Shown one piece after another: positions 10,393 through 18,024 of a DNA stretch of 64,000 nucleotides (the stretch's first letter is position 1; each line of letters opens with the position of its first letter). The position numbers and the translations under genes were made by a program. Below the pieces are notes generated by a model. The model was not told the DNA's origin. It saw only the letters and a list, made by a program, of their open reading frames with translations, and searched no databases. This DNA comes from Granulicella sp. S190 (GTDB lineage: Bacteria > Acidobacteriota > Terriglobia > Terriglobales > Acidobacteriaceae): positions 469,063 to 533,062 of the forward strand of contig NZ_LMUD01000016.1 in the NCBI RefSeq assembly GCF_009766095.1. Reading direction: 5' to 3'.

Positions 10393-10770
10393 ATGGCGGA
10401 TTTGCCGAAACAGGTTGTGACGACGCCCGCTGCTGAGGAGTTGATGGATAGGCTGTCTGCTAAACATGGGGAGCTAATGTTTCATCAGTCGGGAGGTTGC
10501 TGTGACGGCAGCTCGCCCATGTGTTATTCACGCGGAGAGTTTTTAGTGGGGGATGGAGATGTTCTGCTTGCGACACTGGGAGACACGCCCTTTTACATGA
10601 GCGGAAGTCAGTTTCAATACTGGAAGCACACACAGCTGATTCTGGATGTCGTGCCGGGGCGTGGAGGGATGTTTTCGTTAGAGAACGGAGAAGGCGTGCG
10701 GTTTCTGATCCGGTCGAGGGTGTTCACGAATCCAGAGATTGAAATATTAAGATCTGCCGGGCGGATCTAA
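10393..10770 (+). CDS. DUF779 family protein
   Basis: A 125-residue protein of the DUF779 family, whose function is not established. The conserved N-terminal part contains HQSGGCCDGSSPMCY, with three cysteines that could bind metal. The family is commonly found beside ExaC/AldB-type aldehyde dehydrogenases, as here with zero spacing between the preceding stop and this ATG. I infer a role in the same aldehyde or alcohol oxidation function, but nothing in the sequence shows a reaction. Confidence 0.88.
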   Translation: MADLPKQVVTTPAAEELMDRLSAKHGELMFHQSGGCCDGSSPMCYSRGEFLVGDGDVLLATLGDTPFYMSGSQFQYWKHTQLILDVVPGRGGMFSLENGEGVRFLIRSRVFTNPEIEILRSAGRI

Positions 10771-10786
10771 AAAGACCGGTTGAGAA

Positions 10787-11023
10787 CTATTTCTTTGCAA
10801 AACACTTCGCCATGATAGCGGAGTGAAGCCGTTCACGTAGTCCGGGGGAGACTTCGTATATTTCGGTCCCCTTATACACCTCGATGGTCTGATGGGTGGT
10901 GTTGAGAACCACTCGGCAATGTTGGCATCCGGAGGTATGTTCGCTGATTTCCTCACGTAGCTCTACGGTGAGCTGATCGTCGAAGTAGTCAGAAAGATGG
11001 CTTAGTAGATCCGTGCAGTTCAT
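10787..11023 (-). CDS. Anti-sigma factor with zinc-finger (zf-HC2-like)
   Basis: A 78-residue soluble protein beginning MNCTDLLSHLSDYFDDQL, with the H-x3-C-x2-C metal motif in HTSGCQHC typical of zinc-associated anti-sigma domains. There is no transmembrane segment, so it would act in the cytoplasm. Its start overlaps the end of the ECF sigma factor gene by four bases (ATGA), which supports a sigma/anti-sigma pair made in balanced amounts. The redox-sensing idea common for this family is inference only. Confidence 0.88.
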   Translation of the reverse strand: MNCTDLLSHLSDYFDDQLTVELREEISEHTSGCQHCRVVLNTTHQTIEVYKGTEIYEVSPGLRERLHSAIMAKCFAKK

Positions 11024-11646
11024 GCTGGCTGGCCCTCCTGCTTCTGCCGGAAGTATCGGCTGAGACGCTCGCGGAGTTGAAGTCGCGCTCGTAACAATCT
11101 GGATTTCACCGCTGGGACGCTCAAGCCGAGTGCCTCCGCAGTCTCTTCCGTGGAGAGGTTCTCAACATCTCGAAGAGTAAAGACTGTCCGGAAGCCTGGA
11201 GGAAGGCCCTGAATGGTTTTGCGAAGGATGTCGGCGAGCTCAGCCTGGTTGTACTGCTGTTCTGGGTTTGGCCGCCATTCCGCGAAATCACGTGGGATGG
11301 ATCCTTCCTCAGTCTGGACGTCCTCATCCATAGAGACAGTTTTGCTGGTCTTGCGCTTACGAAGCCGCATAAGACTCTCGTTGACCGCGATACGGACGAG
11401 CCAGGTAGAGAATTTCGAGTTTCCCTGGAATTGGTCCAGCTTCTCGTAGGCCTTGAGGAATGCATCTTGCGTAATGTCTTCAGCGTCTTCACGGTTTTGA
11501 GTAATATGCTGCGCCACCCGGAAGATCTGGCGCTCGTACTGACGAACCAGCTGCTCAAATGCTGCAGTATCCCCTTCTTTGGCGCGTGCTACAAGCGCTA
11601 CGTCGGGGTGGACTTCTTCCGTTACTGGTGATTGGATGGCGGGCAT
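11020..11646 (-). CDS. ECF RNA polymerase sigma factor
   Basis: A 208-residue sigma-70 family factor of the extracytoplasmic-function group. Region 2 shows FEQLVRQYERQIFRVAQHIT and EDAEDITQDAFLKAYEKLDQ. Region 4 shows GLPPGFRTVFTLRDVENLS followed by the helix-turn-helix SVPAVKSRLLRARLQLRERL. It is encoded upstream of, and overlaps, a zinc-finger anti-sigma gene that is its likely partner. The regulon cannot be told from this window. Confidence 0.93.
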   Translation of the reverse strand: MPAIQSPVTEEVHPDVALVARAKEGDTAAFEQLVRQYERQIFRVAQHITQNREDAEDITQDAFLKAYEKLDQFQGNSKFSTWLVRIAVNESLMRLRKRKTSKTVSMDEDVQTEEGSIPRDFAEWRPNPEQQYNQAELADILRKTIQGLPPGFRTVFTLRDVENLSTEETAEALGLSVPAVKSRLLRARLQLRERLSRYFRQKQEGQPA

Positions 11647-12203
11647 GAGTGAAAAGGTGCGGAAAACAAATGCTGAATCAGCCGATTCCGACCGTTCAAC
11701 AATTAGCTGTCTACAGCATAGTAAATGTCGCGGCGTCAGAGAGCAAAGATTCGCTGTGCAGGCGAATCGTTTGAAACCTATTTAACGGAATGAGACTGAT
11801 CAATGAAGAGCGCACAATCAGGGGTTAGTTGGGTCACTGTCTTTGCTGAACGTTGATGGATAGTTGTTAGTTGGATGAATCTGCGGTGAGTCTTCTTCGG
11901 ACGAGCCTTGCGACGGTTTCTAGGGCGCCGAGATCCATGACGCCATGAAAACTTGTATCTTATTGCATAATTGAGCCTTGTGCCGAGTAGCTGACCGATG
12001 CCGCTTCTTATATGAAATCATTTGCAATGAATATTTCCTCGATGCAGGTTTAAGTACAAATGTTGAGGGTGAGTTAGAGCACACTCAGTCAGAGGTCATT
12101 AGTGTGACTTTGAAGTATCTGCGTTGGTTCGCGGTCGATTGCTGGTGCGTGGCTCAAGCCGGGCAGCTAGAGTGGAGTGGTGGGTCGGAAAAATAAAGGC
12201 ACA
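11647..12203. other. Intergenic region between sigma factor and lytic transglycosylase
   Basis: About 560 bases between divergently transcribed genes hold no convincing gene. It should contain the promoters for the sigma factor (reverse) and the lytic transglycosylase (forward). A short reverse frame at 11867-11938 reads like protein but has no ribosome site, and a forward frame of 72 codons at 11978-12196 looks random. Confidence 0.4.
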
Positions 12204-14603
12204 ATGTTGAGCATCAGGGGTAAGGTTCGGTTGGCGATAGTTGCGGCCACTTTGATCGGTATAGCCGTACCGTATGCTGCGGGCGGGGTAGTCGTGCAGG
12301 AGCAAGCCGCGCCCCAGGCTGTTACCCAGACGAAGAAGTCCGCTCCCCCAAAGAGAGCTGGTTCGCCGGGCGCGCGGAGAGCCTCTGCCGCGAAGGCTAA
12401 GAGCTCGAACAGTAAAGCAAAAACTGGAGCCTCCAGCAGGACTGCAAAGAAAAAAGCCTCGGCTGGCGGAAAGAGCCAGACTGCTTCGCGTAAGCCAACA
12501 GCTCAGACTATTCGGCTGACAAGTGCGTTCAAAGCTTCGGAGCAGCTACGACCCATGGCGCAACAGCTGGCGGCAACGCGCTCCGTAGCTGCTTATTCCG
12601 GAGTCGAAGCGTACGCGCATCAGCATCCAGGAGAAGGTGCGGCTGCAGCTTATCTGGCTTTAGGTCACGCCGCGATGCTCGATCATCGCTTTGATGACGC
12701 AGTGCGCAGCTATCGTCAGGCCAATGCGAGCGGTACTGCTTTGGATGATTATGCGGACTATCTAGGCGCTCAAGCAGCGGTGCAGGCTGGACAGGGTGCG
12801 GATGCCTATGGGCTGCTGGACCACTTCACCGACCGGCATCCTGAGAGTATCTTCAACGCGAATGCGCCGGTTCTACTGGCAAACGCTCATCTGCAGCAAA
12901 ACGATCCGCAGGGCGCGCTGAAGGTTCTGCTTCCGCTGGCTGATTCCTCACAGGCATCGCACGTGGACTTTCGGTACACGCTGGGAAGGGCTTACCAGAC
13001 CTCGGGCGACATAACGCAGGCTGCCTCTGTCTACAGAAGCTTATATGTTGGTTTCCCTTTGAGTGTCGAAGCTGGGCAGGCCCGGACACAACTACAGGCG
13101 ATGAATACGCCGCCGACCGCAGCGGAGCGTAAAGTTCATGCCGATCAACTGTTCAACGCGAAACGATATGCAGAAGCTGGCGAAGAGTATCACTCAATAG
13201 AAAAAGGTGGATCGGGACTGAGCTCGGCCGATCATGACGCGCTGCTGATCTACGCGGCGGCCTGCGATATGAAGTTAAAACGAATCAGTCGACGAGAGGT
13301 AGAGAAGCTACCCGAAACGAAGGACGATAGCGCAGCCCTCAAAATTTATATGCTGGCAGAGCTGTCGAGAAATGAAAACGATCAGGTCGGGCATGACGCC
13401 TTGATAACGCAGATGGTAAGAGATTTTCCTGCGAGCAGGTGGCTGGAAGAGGCTCTGTACTCAGGCGGCAACATGTATCTGTTAAAACATGATCCTCAGC
13501 AGGCCACCTACCACTACTCTCTGCTGGTGAAGTTGTTCCCGAAGAGTACGTATGCGGCTTCTGCGCATTGGAGGGCAGCGTGGATGAACTATCGCCTGCA
13601 CAACTTTGCAGAAGCTGGGCGCCTGATGGATGAGCAGATCCAGATGTATTCGACCGGGGTCGAAGCTCCGGGAGCACTCTACTGGCGAGGACGGATCTAC
13701 GAGGATGAAGAGAAGAACTTTGGCCAGGCTGCGAATTACTACCGTGCCTTAACGACCTCTTTTATCAACTCCTACTATGCGGGTCTTGCCAGGCAAAGAC
13801 TCAATGTACTAAAGACGCAAGCGACATCGGTTGCTTCGGCTGTGGCTTTGAGCTCAGTGCATGTGCCGGTGGTTCCAGAGTTGACCGGAGAGCTACCTGA
13901 GAACGAACCTCATCTGATTAAGGCTCGGCTGTTGGCGAATGCATCGCTGAACGAATATATAGGTCCGGAGATACAGGCGAGCGCAACGTCGAATGAATGG
14001 GGCGCTCTGGCTCAGGCAGAGATCTACTCCTCTTATGGTGAGACAACACGGGCGATTCAATCGATGAAACATAGTGGGATCTCTTTCTTCGCGCTGCCAC
14101 TCGATCAGGTTCCGACGGTTTACTGGAAATTGCTCTTCCCTCAACCGTACTGGGCAGATCTTACAGCGGATGCGCAGAAAAATGGCCTGGACCCGTACCT
14201 TGTAGCATCGCTGATTCGACAGGAATCAGAGTTCAACGCGGGGGTTGTAAGTCATGCAAATGCCTGGGGGTTGATGCAACTGCTGCCCTCCGTGGGGAAA
14301 GCAGCGGCAAAGAAGCAGGGGATCAAAGGCTTCAATGCGAATATGCTGCTCAATCCTGCGGTGAACCTGCAGTTGGGGACGTTCAATCTGCGGCAGGTGA
14401 TGGACAGATTTGGTGGTCAGGCTGAGTATGCGCTGGCAGCTTACAACGCAGGGGATGTTCCTGTACGGCAGTGGATGTCGATCGGGGATTACAAAGACAT
14501 CGCCGAGTTCGTTGAGTCGATTCCGTATACCGAAACACGGGAGTATGTGCAGGCGATCTTGCGCAACCGCGAAATCTATCGCGCTTTATATGCCTCGCAA
14601 TAG
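12204..14603 (+). CDS. Periplasmic soluble lytic transglycosylase (Slt-like) with TPR-type superhelix
   Basis: This 799-residue exported enzyme should cleave peptidoglycan glycan strands between MurNAc and GlcNAc. A signal peptide (VRLAIVAATLIGIAVPYAAGG) is followed by a low-complexity Ala/Lys/Ser-rich linker to about residue 100. A long helical repeat region of TPR type comes next, then a C-terminal SLT domain with the catalytic Glu in LIRQESEFN near residue 674, SHANAWGLMQLLPSVGK, and ALAAYNAGDVPVRQW. The ATG at 12204 precedes the signal sequence directly. An upstream GTG at 12177 would add nine residues. Confidence 0.93.
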   Translation: MLSIRGKVRLAIVAATLIGIAVPYAAGGVVVQEQAAPQAVTQTKKSAPPKRAGSPGARRASAAKAKSSNSKAKTGASSRTAKKKASAGGKSQTASRKPTAQTIRLTSAFKASEQLRPMAQQLAATRSVAAYSGVEAYAHQHPGEGAAAAYLALGHAAMLDHRFDDAVRSYRQANASGTALDDYADYLGAQAAVQAGQGADAYGLLDHFTDRHPESIFNANAPVLLANAHLQQNDPQGALKVLLPLADSSQASHVDFRYTLGRAYQTSGDITQAASVYRSLYVGFPLSVEAGQARTQLQAMNTPPTAAERKVHADQLFNAKRYAEAGEEYHSIEKGGSGLSSADHDALLIYAAACDMKLKRISRREVEKLPETKDDSAALKIYMLAELSRNENDQVGHDALITQMVRDFPASRWLEEALYSGGNMYLLKHDPQQATYHYSLLVKLFPKSTYAASAHWRAAWMNYRLHNFAEAGRLMDEQIQMYSTGVEAPGALYWRGRIYEDEEKNFGQAANYYRALTTSFINSYYAGLARQRLNVLKTQATSVASAVALSSVHVPVVPELTGELPENEPHLIKARLLANASLNEYIGPEIQASATSNEWGALAQAEIYSSYGETTRAIQSMKHSGISFFALPLDQVPTVYWKLLFPQPYWADLTADAQKNGLDPYLVASLIRQESEFNAGVVSHANAWGLMQLLPSVGKAAAKKQGIKGFNANMLLNPAVNLQLGTFNLRQVMDRFGGQAEYALAAYNAGDVPVRQWMSIGDYKDIAEFVESIPYTETREYVQAILRNREIYRALYASQ

Positions 14604-14803
14604 TTGAGAACCACACTCGCGTCTCCTGTGCAAAATGCGGGATTGACAGCAGCGGTAAATCCGTTATTCTTTGCACCAGAAGTAGTGCATGCCTCCATCA
14701 GGCACAATACCTTCCAGGAGGTCTCTTCCGCAGCCGGACAAGCAGTATAGGCGCTAGAACGTGAGTCATGAACCGCAGACAACCGTTGGAAGAAGAGGCA
14801 AGC

Positions 14804-15067
14804 ATGGTAGCGGAATTAAACCTACTTGAAGTGTGGATCCCGGAGCAGATGCAGCCGGGTACGTTATTTCTGTTGGAGCAGGCCGGCGAGCTAGGTAAGG
14901 CGGAGAACCCTTACTGGGCAGTACTTGCGTGTCCATCCTGTGGATCTCTGGGGTTGATCACTAAGCAGCAGTGCGCAGGCTTGGAGGCAATGATCTGCGG
15001 TGCTGCGGATTGCTCGGCGGAGTATTTTCTGGAGGATCAGTCGATCCGATATCGAATCGCTAACTAA
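14804..15067 (+). CDS. Small conserved-looking protein with CPxCG zinc-ribbon motif
   Basis: An 87-residue protein of unknown function. It has one CPSCGSLGLIT knuckle and a second Cys pair in MICGAADCSAEYF, which together could bind zinc. No membrane segment is visible. I chose the ATG at 14804 because AAGAAGAGG precedes it at good spacing. An ATG at 14768 would add 12 residues and has a weaker ribosome site. It stands alone between the transglycosylase gene and the convergent ABC permease gene. Confidence 0.7.
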   Translation: MVAELNLLEVWIPEQMQPGTLFLLEQAGELGKAENPYWAVLACPSCGSLGLITKQQCAGLEAMICGAADCSAEYFLEDQSIRYRIAN

Positions 15068-15085
15068 AGCTCAGGCTTGTAGAGG

Positions 15086-16363
15086 CTACTCGTGTCTTAG
15101 GGCTACCACGGGGTCCATACGTGATGCCCGAACTGCGGGGAGAAGCCCGGAGATGACACCAACAGCGGCTAGGATTGCGAACGAAATCAACATGATTGCA
15201 GGCGAGGCGCGAAGCAGAATATCGCCCTCATGGTTCGCAGTCTTGTAGATGTCGGAGTAGAGGGGCATGGGCGGAATCAGGTAAGCGACAATGACTGCCA
15301 CAAACATCCCAACTACCCCTGCGAGGAAGGTGAGAGTCAGGCTCTCCAACAGGAACTGTGTGAGTATGTCTTTGCGGCGTGCTCCCAGCGCCTTGAGAAG
15401 ACCAATCTCTCGTGTACGCTCAGTAACCGAGACCAGCATGATGTTCATGACACCCACTCCGCCGACGCCAAGAGTCATAGCCCCGATTATTCCTAGGAGG
15501 AGATCGAGCGCAGTACTAAACTGAAGGATCTCGGCAGAGTCCGCGACAGTATCCCAACTGGGCACTGCCTTATCGTCTTTGGGGTCAAAGTGGTGCCGCT
15601 GCGCGAGCACGGCACGTACGGCTTGCAATGCCTTGAGATGGAGCTCTGGCGCGCTTGGCTGGAAGACAATGCTATCGGGATCGCGCTGGTTGCGAAGAAG
15701 ACGCATCATGCCGAATGGAACAAAAGCGTTTTCGTTGTCTGGGCCATTGTTAGACGAGTCCTGAATCTTGTTCTTCAGTACTCCGATTACTTGGAAAACA
15801 TGACCTTCGATCTCCACTGATTCGCCGACGGGAGGATAGCCGTTGAACAGCTTTTGCGCGGCGTGTGGTCCGAAGATGACCACCTGGCGATGATCGGTGA
15901 AGTCCGCTCCTTCAAAGTAGCGTCCCTGACCCACATTCAGCCTGCGCATTCCACCATAAGGAAAGTCGACCGCCTTGCTCTGAATGTTCACAACCTTCGA
16001 ACCATACTTAAAGCTGAAGCCATCGTCGGTCTCTGAGCTGACCGCTTTGAGGAAGGGAACCGCGTCCCTTACTGCTTCCGTGTCTCCATCGAGAAACTTT
16101 ACTTTTTTACCGGATCGCTCTCCACCAGCCTGCATGCTCGTCTGACCACCCCATACCATGATGACGTTGTCGCCCAGACCCATGAAGCCATTCAGTACCC
16201 CTTCGCCAAGGCTTTTGCCATAACTTAGCAGAAGCACGACAGTCACCAGACCCCAGATTATGCCAAGCATCGTAAGCCCTGAACGCAGACGGTTACGAAG
16301 GAGCGACTCTATGCTTTGACGAATGATCTCGCGTAGGTTCATCGCTATTCTGTCCTCAGGCAT
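15086..16363 (-). CDS. MacB-like ABC transporter permease (second of pair)
   Basis: A 425-residue inner-membrane permease of the MacB/FtsX class. It has an N-terminal transmembrane helix (LRSGLTMLGIIWGLVTVVLL), a large periplasmic MacB_PCD-type domain, and a C-terminal FtsX domain with three helices starting at MTLGVGGVGVMNIMLVSVTE, including RTREIGLLKALGARRKDIL. Such permeases couple ATP hydrolysis to mechanical work or efflux across the periplasm. Its start overlaps the end of the paralogous upstream permease by 19 bases. No ATP-binding subunit or membrane-fusion protein is encoded nearby. Confidence 0.92.
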   Translation of the reverse strand: MPEDRIAMNLREIIRQSIESLLRNRLRSGLTMLGIIWGLVTVVLLLSYGKSLGEGVLNGFMGLGDNVIMVWGGQTSMQAGGERSGKKVKFLDGDTEAVRDAVPFLKAVSSETDDGFSFKYGSKVVNIQSKAVDFPYGGMRRLNVGQGRYFEGADFTDHRQVVIFGPHAAQKLFNGYPPVGESVEIEGHVFQVIGVLKNKIQDSSNNGPDNENAFVPFGMMRLLRNQRDPDSIVFQPSAPELHLKALQAVRAVLAQRHHFDPKDDKAVPSWDTVADSAEILQFSTALDLLLGIIGAMTLGVGGVGVMNIMLVSVTERTREIGLLKALGARRKDILTQFLLESLTLTFLAGVVGMFVAVIVAYLIPPMPLYSDIYKTANHEGDILLRASPAIMLISFAILAAVGVISGLLPAVRASRMDPVVALRHE

Positions 16364-17622
16364 TCCATGGGGCTTAGGTTGGCTGCTCGCAGTGCGGGAT
16401 ACATTCCAGCAAAGACGGTGATGGCTGCCAGAGTGGTTAGTGATGCGGCGATGGCGATCGGCGAAATGACGGGATGTGGCACAAAATCAGGTAGTGGAAT
16501 GAAGCGCATTGCGACGCAAACGCCGACGCCGAGAACCAGTCCTCCCAGACCGCTGACCAGCGTAATAATGGCGGACTCGACTAGAAACTGTCGTTTAATA
16601 TCGATAGCTGTGGCGCCGAGAGCTTTTCGAACCCCAATCTCTCGCGTACGCTCTGTGACCGCAACCAGCATGATATTCATGACGCCGATTCCGCCTAGCG
16701 CAAGCGTGAGAAGCGCTACGGCCCCGAAGAAAAATGTCATCACGCTAAAGATGCGCTCGGTGAACTTCGAGCCTTCTAGCGTATCCCAGATCCACAAGGC
16801 CTCTTTATCGTTGGGGTCGTAGTGATGTCGCTCCGCAATGATCTTCGAGACTTGCACCAATGCTTTTTCATGTAAATCTGGGGAGATAGGTTCAACGACG
16901 ATGTTATTAACATATCCGCGAATGACTCCGGGACCCTCAGTGGGAGGGAAGTCGCGCGACATGGCCGAGTATGTGGTGAAAAGTTGAGTGTTGTCGGGTC
17001 CGCTGCCGTAGCTGCCATTTTGCTTCTTTTTTGCAAGGACTCCGATGACTGTATATTGATAGCCATTCACCATCAATGGTTGTCCAATCACTGCTTTACC
17101 AGGAAAGAGCTGCCTGTTCGCCTCGGCTCCTAGAAGAACAACCCGTGCGCCTTCAGCCTCATCTTGGTCCGTCATCAGTCGTCCCTGTTCGACGGTGAGA
17201 GATCGGAATTTTTGATATTCGGGCCATACTCCGCGCACGGCACGGTTGGCCGCATTCCATTGGCTTACCTCGGCGACGCTTCGTCTTAGTTCGGGGCTCA
17301 CAGTTTTTACCAGCGTAGCCTGTTGCTGTATCGCGATGGCGTCATCGATAGTAAGGTGAATATCACGGCCAGCAGCGTATCCGCCCGCTTGGGCTCCCGT
17401 TTTGCCGCCAAAAATAATGGCGATATCGGTTCCGATTGTGCGTAGATGTTCTTTCTGATCCACATTAAAACCGATACCGAGCCCTACCAGCAGGATCACC
17501 GAAGTGATGCCCCAGACGATGCCGAACATCGTCAGGAAGCTGCGGAGCTTGGTGTCCCACAGTGCCGAGAGTGTTTGGATCAAAATTTCGTGGAAAGGCA
17601 TAGCTGGTACCGACCCGGACAT
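16345..17622 (-). CDS. MacB-like ABC transporter permease (first of pair)
   Basis: A 425-residue paralogue of the next gene with the same plan: N-terminal helix (LRSFLTMFGIVWGITSVILL), periplasmic domain, and FtsX domain with GGIGVMNIMLVAVTERTREI and VRKALGATAIDIKRQFLVES. The two could form a heterodimeric permease, since equal lengths and overlapping genes give equal dosage. The ATPase must be supplied from elsewhere. The gene is transcribed away from the adjacent tRNA-Leu. Substrate cannot be inferred. Confidence 0.92.
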   Translation of the reverse strand: MSGSVPAMPFHEILIQTLSALWDTKLRSFLTMFGIVWGITSVILLVGLGIGFNVDQKEHLRTIGTDIAIIFGGKTGAQAGGYAAGRDIHLTIDDAIAIQQQATLVKTVSPELRRSVAEVSQWNAANRAVRGVWPEYQKFRSLTVEQGRLMTDQDEAEGARVVLLGAEANRQLFPGKAVIGQPLMVNGYQYTVIGVLAKKKQNGSYGSGPDNTQLFTTYSAMSRDFPPTEGPGVIRGYVNNIVVEPISPDLHEKALVQVSKIIAERHHYDPNDKEALWIWDTLEGSKFTERIFSVMTFFFGAVALLTLALGGIGVMNIMLVAVTERTREIGVRKALGATAIDIKRQFLVESAIITLVSGLGGLVLGVGVCVAMRFIPLPDFVPHPVISPIAIAASLTTLAAITVFAGMYPALRAANLSPMECLRTE

Positions 17623-17731
17623 GGAATGCTAACTTCGTTTTTGGAGATACGCAGAAATACCCTTGGCGGTTCCTTGCCTGGAAGCTTTTCAAGAATGCGT
17701 TAAGATAGTTCAGGCGAGTTATCTCTCCAAA

Positions 17732-17818
17732 GCCCGGATGGTGAAATCGGCAGACACAGCGGACTTAAAATCCGCAGGGAGCAATCCCATGGGGGTTCAA
17801 GTCCCCCTCCGGGCACCA
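17732..17818 (+). tRNA. tRNA-Leu (anticodon UAA)
   Basis: An 87-base class II tRNA with the CCA end encoded. The acceptor arm GCCCGGA pairs with TCCGGGC before ACCA. The anticodon stem GCGGA/TCCGC carries the loop CTTAAAA with anticodon TAA. A long variable arm (AGGGAGCAATCCCA) and the T-arm GGGGG-TTCAAGT-CCCCC follow. All stems pair well, so the gene should be functional. Confidence 0.97.
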
Positions 17819-18024
17819 GATCTAAAAGAGCTACAAGTTATTTGGGCAGCATTTAGGCAGGAAAATAAATTTCATCCGATTCCGAATGCGAACTTAACAG
17901 CGTTGTCATTTATATCTCTCATGCGATCGAACTCGACCTCGCCATGGTTTGTGTCGTCATGTGTACGTTTGAATGATGCATTAGATCGCGCTGCACATAC
18001 CTATCGTCTCGCCTGACCTATGCT

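Noticed and set aside
11867-11938. Short reverse reading MDLGALETVARLVRRRLTAD
   Set aside because: It reads like a protein but is only 23 codons with no ribosome site. It could be a gene remnant, but this cannot be supported.
11978-12196. Forward frame of 72 codons before the transglycosylase
   Set aside because: No ribosome site, no domain and overlap with the probable promoter.
17663-18016. Forward frame of 117 codons across tRNA-Leu
   Set aside because: It reads through a perfect tRNA gene and has no ribosome site.
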